Made by a program: the position numbers and the translations under genes
Notes under the pieces: model-generated
What the model was told of the DNA's origin: nothing
The model's database searches: none
What the model saw: only the letters and a program-made list of their open reading frames with translations
Shown: piece by piece, positions 1-6,384 of the stretch
How positions within the stretch are numbered: the stretch's first letter is position 1
Layout: the number at the start of each line of letters is the position of its first letter
Source of the DNA: a virus
Strand: one strand, 5' to 3'
Length of the DNA stretch: 24,420 nucleotides
IMG/VR virus record: IMGVR_UViG_3300050821_014528
Location: 1 to 24,420 of that record

Positions 1-1
1 C

Positions 2-1249
2 GGGGTGTGCTCAGACTTGGCGGCCGATCACATCCGCAGGAACCCTTTGGAGGACCCCATCGCCTTCGCGGGCGCCATGCAGTCGATCTGGAACTCGGTC
101 GACAATCGCTTAGGGGAAATGGTCTACGACGCCTTGTTCTGGAACCGCACGTTCAAGGATGTCAATCACATGATGGTGCGGGCGGTCGGGTGGAATTTAG
201 GCACCATTCGGGAATTGGGCGGTGCGCCCGTCGACGTCATCAAAGTGCTCGACTACATGGCACGCGGGGCGCCTGCGGAACTCCTCGATGCGCCGGGCGG
301 TGCCGGCCAGGGACCGCCACCGTTAGGTAAAACGAGCCAGGCGCGCATGGACTACGAGGCGCAGAAATCGACACTGCAGCGCATCGCGGAGAAGGTCGGC
401 CACAAGATTCCCTACACCTTGGCGCTCATCGGCACGACCATGCTGTTGGGCGCCATCCTCCAGTACCTCTTCACCGGCAAGAAGCCGGAGGAGTTGAAGG
501 ACTATTTCTTCCCGTGGACCGGGCGCATGACGAAGTACGGCACCAAAGAGCGGGTGTCGTTGCCGTCTTACATGAAGGATATCTACGAGTACGGCACCCA
601 GCCCGGCACGACCTTGATGAACAAGGCGAACCCGATCTTCGGCATCATCCACGCGATCTATGCCAATGAGGATTTCTATGGCGATGCGGTGCGTTTCCCC
701 GAAGACCCGCTCTGGAAGCAGATCATCCAGGGCGCGAAGTACGCGGCGCGCGAGGTACTGCCCTTCTCGATTCAGGGGACGAAGCAATTTATCGATGCGG
801 GCACGAAAGATCCGCGCGGCAAGTTGCTCGCGACCTTGCCCTACTTTGGCATCACGCCGGCCCCCGCGCGCGTCACGAGTCCTGAACAGATGGAACGCTA
901 TCAACTGCGGGAGAAGGAGAAATCCTACATCCGCGGCCTCATGCGGCGCTTGAAACAGGCCCGCGAGCAGGGGAATCAACCGCAGGTCGAGACGCTCGAA
1001 CAGGAGTTGCAGGAGCGCAAGTTCCAGGAGCGGGCGATCGAGCAGCACATCCGCGAGGACAAGGTGCGAGCGCAGGAGGCGGCCGAAGCGGCAGCGGAGA
1101 AGATCTCGTCCTTGATTCACGGCCAGGGGCGCGAGGCGGCCGCTCAGGCGCTCGAGGGCGCGGGGCTCCCCGCCTTTGCGGCGCTGTGGCGGTCGCTCCC
1201 GGAGAGCCCCCGGCCGCGCGTCGCGCAGTCGTTGAGCGGCTTCGCGTGA
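2..1249 (+). CDS. Large phage virion-type protein, C-terminal part (5' partial)
   Basis: The frame is open to the left edge, so this is the 3' part (about 415 codons) of a larger gene; the GTG at position 5 is probably not the true start. About 135-158 residues from the edge is one hydrophobic segment (IPYTLALIGTTMLLGAILQY), a likely membrane or amphipathic helix. The last ~110 residues are charged and coiled-coil-like (LRRLKQAREQ-type heptads) and end in an Ala-rich tail. The layout and position just before the lysis genes fit the end of a large internal virion or 'large polyvalent' protein that may enter the cell with the DNA. That role is inferred from context; no catalytic motif is visible in this part. 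It shares GTGA with the next gene. Confidence 0.75.
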   Translation, partial: GVCSDLAADHIRRNPLEDPIAFAGAMQSIWNSVDNRLGEMVYDALFWNRTFKDVNHMMVRAVGWNLGTIRELGGAPVDVIKVLDYMARGAPAELLDAPGGAGQGPPPLGKTSQARMDYEAQKSTLQRIAEKVGHKIPYTLALIGTTMLLGAILQYLFTGKKPEELKDYFFPWTGRMTKYGTKERVSLPSYMKDIYEYGTQPGTTLMNKANPIFGIIHAIYANEDFYGDAVRFPEDPLWKQIIQGAKYAAREVLPFSIQGTKQFIDAGTKDPRGKLLATLPYFGITPAPARVTSPEQMERYQLREKEKSYIRGLMRRLKQAREQGNQPQVETLEQELQERKFQERAIEQHIREDKVRAQEAAEAAAEKISSLIHGQGREAAAQALEGAGLPAFAALWRSLPESPRPRVAQSLSGFA

Positions 1250-1641
1250 GACTCGTGGACAAAGAGCCCGATCACGAATCGACGCAGGCGTTCTTGCAGC
1301 GGCGCGCGCCCGGGCTCGCGTGGATACCGAAGGTCATCCGCGACAATTTGAGTCCGGGAGCCCTCTGGAGCGCGATTGGCGCGTTGGTGATCGCCATCGG
1401 CTATGTGCTCTCTGCGCAGCACAACATCAGCGTGGCCAAGGAGACGGCCGATGCCGCACAGAAATCCGTGGTCGACCTGCAGCAGAAATTGGGGGTGCTG
1501 AATGAGATCAACACGAACTTGGCGGTCATGAAGAGCGAGGTCGACGGCATCGCGACCGAGGTCAACCGGCAGCGCGAGTGGCGGGAAAAAATTGAGGATC
1601 AAGCCGAACGGCTCCCGCCCCACGCCAAGAGGCGACCGTGA
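1246..1641 (+). CDS. Single-membrane-span coiled-coil protein (lysis/spanin-like candidate)
   Basis: 131 aa. The start is the GTG at 1246, which overlaps the previous stop (GTGA); a longer open frame from 1186 would only overlap the upstream gene. Residues ~38-57 (GALWSAIGALVIAIGYVLSA) form one strong transmembrane helix after a basic 37-residue N-terminus. Residues 60-125 are a long charged helix with heptad character. One membrane anchor plus a long coiled coil is the layout of inner-membrane spanins and of XhlA-type phage lysis accessories, and the lysozyme and holin candidates follow within 1.3 kb. No family signature was recognised, so the lysis role is inference. Confidence 0.7.
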   Translation: MRLVDKEPDHESTQAFLQRRAPGLAWIPKVIRDNLSPGALWSAIGALVIAIGYVLSAQHNISVAKETADAAQKSVVDLQQKLGVLNEINTNLAVMKSEVDGIATEVNRQREWREKIEDQAERLPPHAKRRP

Positions 1642-1907
1642 CCGAGCCCGAGACGCCCAAGCCGGCGAGCAAGCAGGACGTGGATGACGCCAAGAGGGTC
1701 ATCATCAAGAAATTGGACAAGCTCGAACTGAAAATGGAGGGCGCCCGCGAGCAGCAGTCGTACGAACACGGCTCGCTGCACTCGCTCATGACCGCCATCT
1801 TGGCCGCCGTCAACTGGCTGAAAGCGGGCTGGCGGCACTTCAGTATCCTGCCGAAGCCCCCTGAGAACACTAAAAAGCCGCCCGCGAAACCCAAGGAGGA
1901 CGAGTGA
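1638..1907 (+). CDS. Small coiled-coil phage protein
   Basis: 89 aa, starting at a GTG that overlaps the upstream stop (GTGA). The N-terminal half is a highly charged helix (KRVIIKKLDKLELKMEGARE) followed by a weakly hydrophobic stretch (LMTAILAAVNWLKAGW), and the tail is rich in Pro and Lys. Helix, short amphipathic segment and basic tail resemble small phage lysis or membrane-associated accessories, but I do not recognise the family. Translation is probably coupled to the upstream membrane protein. A strong AAGGAGGA at 1893-1900 near its 3' end serves the next start. Confidence 0.65.
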   Translation: MTEPETPKPASKQDVDDAKRVIIKKLDKLELKMEGAREQQSYEHGSLHSLMTAILAAVNWLKAGWRHFSILPKPPENTKKPPAKPKEDE

Positions 1908-1958
1908 TGTGGGCTAGCAGACAGACGACCGCGGTGACGCTCTGGCAAGGTGCGCGCC

Positions 1959-2135
1959 ATGACGGCCTCCTTCAAAACCTTGCTGCTGCAAAATGCGCGC
2001 ACGGAATTAGCCGGCCTGCAAGCGCTCTTGGACGAGTGCCAGACCGCTCCCGTGCGAGACTTCCATGAGCACGACCCTGCCGCATCTGGAAGCGGAACTG
2101 AGCGCGGAAGAAGGGCAGCGCTTCCTGATCTATGA
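1959..2135 (+). CDS. Small hypothetical ORF between coiled-coil gene and lysozyme
   Basis: About 58 aa from ATG 1959 (GTG 1950 also possible) with AAGGTG upstream. The N-terminal 35 residues look like a real helix (TLLLQNARTELAGLQALLDE); the last ~23 overlap the lysozyme gene and look like shadow sequence. A competing reading is 1907-2068 (53 aa) in another frame. That one has a near-perfect Shine-Dalgarno (AAGGAGGA, 6-nt spacer), a TGATG junction with the previous gene and an ATGA junction with lysozyme, but a less protein-like sequence. The region is coding in one of the two frames, or in both joined by a frameshift. Confidence 0.4.
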   Translation: MTASFKTLLLQNARTELAGLQALLDECQTAPVRDFHEHDPAASGSGTERGRRAALPDL

Positions 2136-2568
2136 CGATGCCACCGGCAAACCCTTCAAGAAAGGCGATACGCTGAAGGGAAACCTGTCGGTCGGTATCG
2201 GGCTTAACCTGATGATCCCGTTCGATCCGGTCGAACTCCGATTCCTAGAGGACTTCCGCATTACCAAGATGCAGATGCGGCTACAGGCCTATGCTTGGTA
2301 TGCGGCCTTGGACGCCGTGCGTCAGGTGGCGGTGGCCGACATCGCCTACAACATTGGCGTGGAGGGGCTTCTCCACTGGCCGCATTTCTTGGCAGCGATG
2401 GCCAAAAAAGACTATCCTTCGGCCGTTGCCGAAATCCGAAGTGATACGCTGTGGGTCTCTCAAGTCAAGCAGACTCGCGCCGGGCGCCTCGAGGCCATGC
2501 TACTCAGCGGCGAGTGGCCGAGTGATATTCCCCTGGCCACCGTCACCCTAGGAGCACTCCCCGTATGA
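2065..2568 (+). CDS. T4-type lysozyme / endolysin (GH24 muramidase)
   Basis: 167 aa, close to T4 lysozyme in length. It should hydrolyse the MurNAc-GlcNAc bond of peptidoglycan at the end of infection. Aligned by eye with T4 E: EEGQRFLIYDD gives catalytic Glu16 and Asp25, and LSVGIGLNL corresponds to YTIGIGHLL, but the third active-site residue (Thr26 in T4) is Ser42 here. The C-terminal half keeps the family pattern DAVRQVAVADIAYNIG ... TRAGRLEAMLLSGEW. There is no N-terminal signal or SAR helix, so export should depend on the holin. The insertion GKPFKKGDTLKGN between Asp25 and Ser42 is longer than in T4. The start overlaps the upstream small ORF and the end shares ATGA with the holin candidate. 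Confidence 0.93.
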   Translation: MSTTLPHLEAELSAEEGQRFLIYDDATGKPFKKGDTLKGNLSVGIGLNLMIPFDPVELRFLEDFRITKMQMRLQAYAWYAALDAVRQVAVADIAYNIGVEGLLHWPHFLAAMAKKDYPSAVAEIRSDTLWVSQVKQTRAGRLEAMLLSGEWPSDIPLATVTLGALPV

Positions 2569-2945
2569 GCACGCCCGATCCTGTCCCTGTCGCTGCTGCT
2601 GCCATTCCGTGGTACCAGTCTCGCGTCCAGATCGCTCAGGTCGTCTCGCTGGTATCGGCGGCTATCGCCATGTTCCCGAAGGTGGGGACTGCGTTGGGGC
2701 TCACCAACTTGGTTGCCATCCAGACCGCCGTCGAGACGATCTTTGGCACAGTCGCCTTGATTGCCCCGCTGGTGGGCTCCATCTGGCGGGCCCGCTCGAC
2801 CCTCCAGCCCTTGACCCTCACCAAAGCCGCCGCCGCAGTGCACCCCGCGACCATTGCGGTAGCCGCCGCTCAAGTCGCCAACGGAGTCCCTCATGCGTCA
2901 CCTGTTACGTCTAGCCACAGTCCTAACGATAAGCCTGCTGCTTGA
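2565..2945 (+). CDS. Holin candidate (two membrane segments)
   Basis: 126 aa, starting at the ATGA overlap with lysozyme. After a short Pro/Ala N-terminus comes the phrase PWYQSRVQIAQVVSLVSAAI, which resembles the WYxSRTIWG start of many phage holins. Two hydrophobic segments follow at ~20-37 and ~47-70, and then a polar Ala-rich tail. Two helices, small size and linkage to the endolysin all fit a class II-like holin that forms inner-membrane lesions and times lysis. The 3' end overlaps the lipoprotein gene by 53 bases in another frame, as spanin genes often do. Confidence 0.75.
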   Translation: MSTPDPVPVAAAAIPWYQSRVQIAQVVSLVSAAIAMFPKVGTALGLTNLVAIQTAVETIFGTVALIAPLVGSIWRARSTLQPLTLTKAAAAVHPATIAVAAAQVANGVPHASPVTSSHSPNDKPAA

Positions 2946-3315
2946 GGCGTGTGCGACCGCGCCCGCAGCCCCGGGAGCGCCGCCCACGACCCTGCAGACC
3001 TTCGATGCGCTCTACGCGAGTGCGGTCTCCGCCGATGACTTGGTCGTCAAGTCCGCGACGGTGGCGCTCTCTTCGGGGTGGATCAGTGCCGCCCAGGCCA
3101 AGAAAGTCCTCTCGATCACCGATGCGGTGAAAGCCGCCTTGGATGCCGCCAATGGTGCCGCCCAGCTCGGCAACCTAGGCGTCGCCAATGGCAACCTCGC
3201 GCAGGCGATGGGCCCGATCGTGATCTTGTCCGCGTGCCTGACCATCAAACCCCTGACGGTGAGTACCTTCGACGCCTGTGCGGCGAAGCTCGCGCCCCCG
3301 GCGGTGCAATCATGA
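2893..3315 (+). CDS. Lipoprotein, outer-membrane spanin (Rz1-like) candidate
   Basis: 140 aa. ATG 2893 is preceded by GGAG with a 6-nt spacer and lies inside the 3' end of the holin gene. The N-terminus is a lipoprotein signal: MRHLLRLATVLTISLLLEAC, with Cys20 as lipidation site. Glu at -2 is unusual for a lipobox. The mature protein starts with an Ala/Pro-rich linker (ATAPAAPGAPPTT) and is then helical. Position and lipoprotein signal suggest the outer-membrane partner of a spanin pair, with the 1246-1641 protein a possible inner-membrane partner. It is longer than typical Rz1, so it could be another lysis-cassette lipoprotein. Confidence 0.75.
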   Translation: MRHLLRLATVLTISLLLEACATAPAAPGAPPTTLQTFDALYASAVSADDLVVKSATVALSSGWISAAQAKKVLSITDAVKAALDAANGAAQLGNLGVANGNLAQAMGPIVILSACLTIKPLTVSTFDACAAKLAPPAVQS

Positions 3316-3518
3316 CCGCCGCGATGATCTTGGAGATCTTGACCGGGCTCTTAGGCGCCGCACCGCAGTTGCTCGCCTTGTTCAACCAAGCGACCAGCGG
3401 CAAAGCGGTGGCGGCGTCCGATGTCTCAGCAATTTTGAGCCAATATGGGGTTGACCGAGCGGTCCTCTCTGCCCTCATCGCCCAGCGGGAAGCCGCCGCG
3501 CCGCCTAGCGCCGCTTGA
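3312..3518 (+). CDS. Small hydrophobic-helix phage protein
   Basis: 68 aa from ATG 3312, which overlaps the lipoprotein stop (ATGA); the frame is open far upstream but that part is shadow. The N-terminus is a helix with hydrophobic character (MILEILTGLLGAAPQLLALF), followed by a small Ala/Ser-rich domain (ASDVSAILSQYGVDRAVLSA). It sits last in the lysis cluster. Function is unknown; a holin modulator or virion accessory are guesses from context only. Confidence 0.65.
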   Translation: MTAAMILEILTGLLGAAPQLLALFNQATSGKAVAASDVSAILSQYGVDRAVLSALIAQREAAAPPSAA

Positions 3519-3807
3519 CGGCCTTTGGGGTCCAGGCGAAGCCGCGGTCGCGCGCACCGTCAGTGGGCCACGCGAACTCGTCCCACAGGGCATCCAGAGC
3601 CTCGGCGGCGTGGTTGCAGGCCTGCACGTAGGCGAGTCGCCACGACTCCAAATTCTTGAGTGCCCTGGCTCCTGAGACGCCGCGGCGGTAGTGGCGCGTG
3701 ATCTGCTGCCGGGCGATCAACGACTCGGCCATGGCCATCCGCAGACGCAAACCGGGCTTGGTTTGATTGAGTCCGTCCGCGAAACGGTGAAGATCCGCAT
3801 CTAGCAT
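3505..3807 (-). CDS. Lone antisense-strand hypothetical protein
   Basis: 100 aa from ATG 3807; a TTG at 3843 would add 12 residues. Neither start has a clear Shine-Dalgarno. It fills the only non-coding interval on the + strand between 3518 and 3864, and its 3' end overlaps the preceding + gene by 14 bases. The sequence is protein-like and helical (ALKNLESWRLAYVQACNHAA, then EALDALWDEFAW). It runs against the late operon, a pattern typical of independently expressed 'moron' genes. No function recognised. Confidence 0.6.
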   Translation of the reverse strand: MLDADLHRFADGLNQTKPGLRLRMAMAESLIARQQITRHYRRGVSGARALKNLESWRLAYVQACNHAAEALDALWDEFAWPTDGARDRGFAWTPKAVKRR

Positions 3808-3863
3808 GCGGGTAAGCGTAAGGGCTATCCTAGCCGTCCGCAACTCAACGGCGAGATGGCCCG

Positions 3864-4130
3864 ATGACCTTCCAAGAAACCATGGAGTGGCAAAGAACCC
3901 AGTCTCTGAAGATCAGCCGGCTGGCCAGATTGGGCGATAAACTCGCTGGGCGCCTCATCGCCGCCTACCGGGATCTCTACGACGATCAATTGAATCCCTT
4001 CAAACAGCAGGAATGGATGAAGGTCTGCGATGACTACTGCCGGCGCGACCTGACCCTCGTCACGCGCGTGCTGTTACAAGACAAATTTGGCCACAAATTG
4101 CCCTTTCAGTTGCGGAGGCTCGATTCATGA
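3864..4130 (+). CDS. Hypothetical phage protein
   Basis: 88 aa from ATG 3864, with only a weak GGCGAG upstream. The protein is charged and helical, with aromatic and cysteine residues in the middle (EWMKVCDDYCRRDLTLVTRV). It ends in the ATGA overlap that starts the VRR-NUC nuclease, so the two are translationally coupled and may act together. No family recognised. Confidence 0.7.
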   Translation: MTFQETMEWQRTQSLKISRLARLGDKLAGRLIAAYRDLYDDQLNPFKQQEWMKVCDDYCRRDLTLVTRVLLQDKFGHKLPFQLRRLDS

Positions 4131-4711
4131 CGTATCGATACACCGAAGAGGAACTCGCCGACATCCGCAAAAGACAGGATGCGAACCTGGCGAACTTTCA
4201 GAGGAATAGCGGCCGCGGCCTGCCCGAGAAGACCGTGCGGGAGATGGAAAAGGTCGACGGCGTGAAGCGTGACGAGCATGGCGCGCCCGTGCCGAAAAGG
4301 GTGAAATCAAAGGCGGTCAAAGCGCCAGTACCGATTGAGGAGGAGGAATGCGTGAATTTGATCGAATGGGCCAAAGTGATGCATTGGCGCAATCGGCCGA
4401 TCGCCGAAGTGCTGATCCACGTACCCAATGGTGCCTACTTAGGAGCCAATGCCAAGACTCGCGCCATCACCATGGGTAAATTGATTGCAATGGGCGTGCA
4501 GCCAGGTGTGTTCGATTACCTCATTCCCGTACCTACGCCTACTAGGCCTGGTCTGTGGCTCGAAATGAAGCGCACCCGAGGGGGTACGGTGTCCGAAGAT
4601 CAGAAAGCTTTCAAACGTCGTATGCTTGCGTTGGGCTGGCGGTGTGAGGTGGCGAAGGGCTGGGTCGAGGCCTCGCGCATCATCGAGGAGCACTTGTCAT
4701 TCGTCTCGTGA
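4127..4711 (+). CDS. VRR-NUC domain nuclease
   Basis: 194 aa. Residues ~70-192 match the VRR-NUC (PD-(D/E)XK) fold: a Glu-rich entry helix (EEEECVNLIEW), PNGA at 100-103, the signature GVQPGVFDY with catalytic Asp130, then LWLEMKR with Glu146 and Lys148, and Gln159 in VSEDQ. The family includes Holliday-junction or flap nucleases and many stand-alone phage versions. The N-terminal 65 residues are a charged, basic extension. It lies immediately before the terminase genes, so a role in trimming branched DNA before packaging is a reasonable inference, as is recombination or host DNA breakdown. ATGA with the upstream gene and TGATG with the downstream gene. Confidence 0.88.
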   Translation: MTYRYTEEELADIRKRQDANLANFQRNSGRGLPEKTVREMEKVDGVKRDEHGAPVPKRVKSKAVKAPVPIEEEECVNLIEWAKVMHWRNRPIAEVLIHVPNGAYLGANAKTRAITMGKLIAMGVQPGVFDYLIPVPTPTRPGLWLEMKRTRGGTVSEDQKAFKRRMLALGWRCEVAKGWVEASRIIEEHLSFVS

Positions 4712-4968
4712 TGGACTTGATCTTCGTGGAAGTCGTGAACTTCCGTCTGCCGCAGGGGGAATTCCGCCGCTGCTGCATCGAGGTGAGCCAAGAAGAGGTG
4801 CTGCGCCAGGCGATGGTGTGCGTCGGCTTGGAACTGATCGACTACGGCTCTTTCATTGCCCAGCCGCTATTATCGACGGAGCCGATGGTCAAGGAGGCGT
4901 GGATTGGCGTCACCGCCTACAGTCGCGCCTACCGCGAGCGCGCCGAGCGTGCGACCGCCTCCCGCTGA
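4711..4968 (+). CDS. Hypothetical phage protein
   Basis: 85 aa from ATG 4711 (TGATG with the nuclease stop); GTG 4708 is the alternative. The start is beta-like (MDLIFVEVVNFRLP), followed by FRRCCIEVSQEEVLRQAMVC. It ends in a TGATG junction with the small terminase. The tight linkage on both sides makes it a real gene, but I see no motif that gives a function. Confidence 0.68.
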   Translation: MDLIFVEVVNFRLPQGEFRRCCIEVSQEEVLRQAMVCVGLELIDYGSFIAQPLLSTEPMVKEAWIGVTAYSRAYRERAERATASR

Positions 4969-5738
4969 TGGCGCGTCGTAAGGCACAACTCAAGGGCATT
5001 AAAAAACGCAAGAGCGGCTATCCCGTCACGGAGCGCGACAAACTCTTTTGCGAGCGCTGGCTCATTCACTTCGATGCCGCCCGCGCGCACCGGGAAGCGG
5101 GCTTCAGCGCAAGTACCAATGGCACCGAAGGGCTCAACAAGTTAGAGAAATTCGCCGAGTACCTGCGTCCGATCCAGCAGGCCAAGGCGAAGTTGGTCGC
5201 TGAACGCCTGATGATCGACTCCGACAGTGTGCTCGACAAGATGAAGGCGCAAGTCTTCTACGACCCGTCGGAGTTCTACGAACGGACGAGTGAGCCGTTG
5301 ACGACGTTCGTCAAGGTGCCGCGGCGCAAGCAGATGGTCGAGCAGACGATGACCTGGGACGGGCAGCCGGTGTATGGCGAGCGCCTGAAGCCCTACTCCG
5401 ATCTGACCCCCGCACAGCAAGCCGTGGTCGAGATCACGAGTACGGACGGGGATCGGATTCATTACCGGCTGCCGACCATTGCCGAGCGCCACCAATACCT
5501 GACGAGCCTGGGCCGGCAGTTCGGCCAGTTTGCCGAGCGCCTCATCATCGAGCGCCACAAGCACCAGCACGTGCATGCGCATTTGACCTTCGAGGGGGTG
5601 CCGACGCAGAAGCTGAATGCGATCACGCGCCAGCTCCTGCCCTTGGTCGGTTTGGAATTCGCGCAGTCGTTGGGCTATACGGCCGAGGACATCGATGCGG
5701 CAGCGCGAGACGAGGGCGTTCTCGTACCCGCCCATTGA
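4968..5738 (+). CDS. Terminase small subunit
   Basis: 256 aa from ATG 4968 (TGATG); an in-frame start at 4626 would add a shadow extension over two other genes and is rejected. After a basic N-terminus (MARRKAQLKGIKKRKSGYPV), residues 20-50 form the DNA-binding helix-turn-helix of small terminases (TERDKLFCERWLIHFDAARAHREAGF), as in Terminase_2-type proteins that recognise the packaging site. The middle contains YDPSEFYE, often seen in these proteins, and the C-terminus is helical with a His-rich segment (RHKHQHVHAHLTF) that may contact the motor. The large subunit lies 0.65 kb downstream, separated by two small genes. Confidence 0.87.
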   Translation: MARRKAQLKGIKKRKSGYPVTERDKLFCERWLIHFDAARAHREAGFSASTNGTEGLNKLEKFAEYLRPIQQAKAKLVAERLMIDSDSVLDKMKAQVFYDPSEFYERTSEPLTTFVKVPRRKQMVEQTMTWDGQPVYGERLKPYSDLTPAQQAVVEITSTDGDRIHYRLPTIAERHQYLTSLGRQFGQFAERLIIERHKHQHVHAHLTFEGVPTQKLNAITRQLLPLVGLEFAQSLGYTAEDIDAAARDEGVLVPAH

Positions 5739-5796
5739 CACTGTAGCAATCAGTGACATCCTTTGAGGCCCCGCCAGCCGCCTGAAGGATCCCGCC

Positions 5797-6078
5797 ATGC
5801 CGCCATCCGAGACCACCTATCACAGTGAAATAAACCAGCCGGCGCATCGGCCCGGCATGGAAAGCGTCGTCAACCGGGGAGGCGATGCGCGCGATCAAAG
5901 CGGTAACCGCGAAGGGCCGCGGCGCACCGTGGGAGCCGGGACGCAGAGCGCGTTCGGGCCGGCGAGTGCGTCGGACCCGGCACCGAAGGCCGCGCCGGCG
6001 GCGCCTGAGTCCAGCAGCGGCCCTGCCGAACCCGACGACATGGTCATGAAGATCGTCGACAAGATGCAGACTGGCTGA
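5797..6078 (+). CDS. Low-complexity disordered protein
   Basis: 93 aa from ATG 5797, preceded by AAGGAT with a 7-nt spacer. It is predicted disordered: rich in Pro, Ala, Ser and Gly (PKAAPAAPESSSGPAEPDD), with a short C-terminal helix (MVMKIVDKMQTG). It lies between the terminase genes. Acidic/Pro-rich disorder plus a terminal helix resembles small scaffold or packaging accessories, but no specific role can be assigned. Confidence 0.6.
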   Translation: MPPSETTYHSEINQPAHRPGMESVVNRGGDARDQSGNREGPRRTVGAGTQSAFGPASASDPAPKAAPAAPESSSGPAEPDDMVMKIVDKMQTG

Positions 6079-6084
6079 CGGCGC

Positions 6085-6348
6085 GTGTTAGACACCCCGC
6101 TCGATGCCGAGGCGCAAATCAAACTCGCCCTCATGCGGGCCATCGATGCGGACCTGCGGCGCCGCTATCGGACCTTGGCGGAAGCGGCCGAGGCGATCGG
6201 TACCGATGCGCCGATGAGCCTCGCCTGGCCGTGTCTTTCGCGCCTGCGCCATGGCCATCACAGGTACTTTTCCATCCCATGGCTCTTGCGCCTGGCGAGC
6301 GCCGCGCACGTGCACATCCGCTTCAAGATCGACCCTGTGAATCGCTAG
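6085..6348 (+). CDS. Small XRE/HTH_37-like DNA-binding protein
   Basis: 87 aa from GTG 6085, with no strong Shine-Dalgarno. The core reads as a helix-turn-helix of the HigA2-like (HTH_37) kind: RTLAEAAEAIG for the first helices, PCLSRLRHGH for the recognition helix, and FSIPWLLRLASAAHVHIRF for the closing helix and strand. Such proteins are antitoxins or repressors; no toxin-like partner adjoins it here. Its place between the two terminase genes allows a role as packaging DNA-binding factor or late regulator. The HTH class is reasonably clear; the role is inference. Confidence 0.72.
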   Translation: MLDTPLDAEAQIKLALMRAIDADLRRRYRTLAEAAEAIGTDAPMSLAWPCLSRLRHGHHRYFSIPWLLRLASAAHVHIRFKIDPVNR

Positions 6349-6384
6349 AATTATTCCCCCTAGACCAGGCGGTTGAGGCCTGAG

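Noticed and set aside
323-1120. 265-codon open frame on the minus strand
   Set aside because: Antisense shadow of the large virion-type gene; Leu/Arg-rich, no motif.
4626-4967. N-terminal extension of the small terminase frame
   Set aside because: Overlaps two other genes, Arg/Gly-rich, and ATG 4968 forms a TGATG junction with the upstream gene.
5142-5816. 224-codon open frame on the minus strand
   Set aside because: Antisense to the small terminase, which has clear HTH and start context; composition typical of high-GC shadow.
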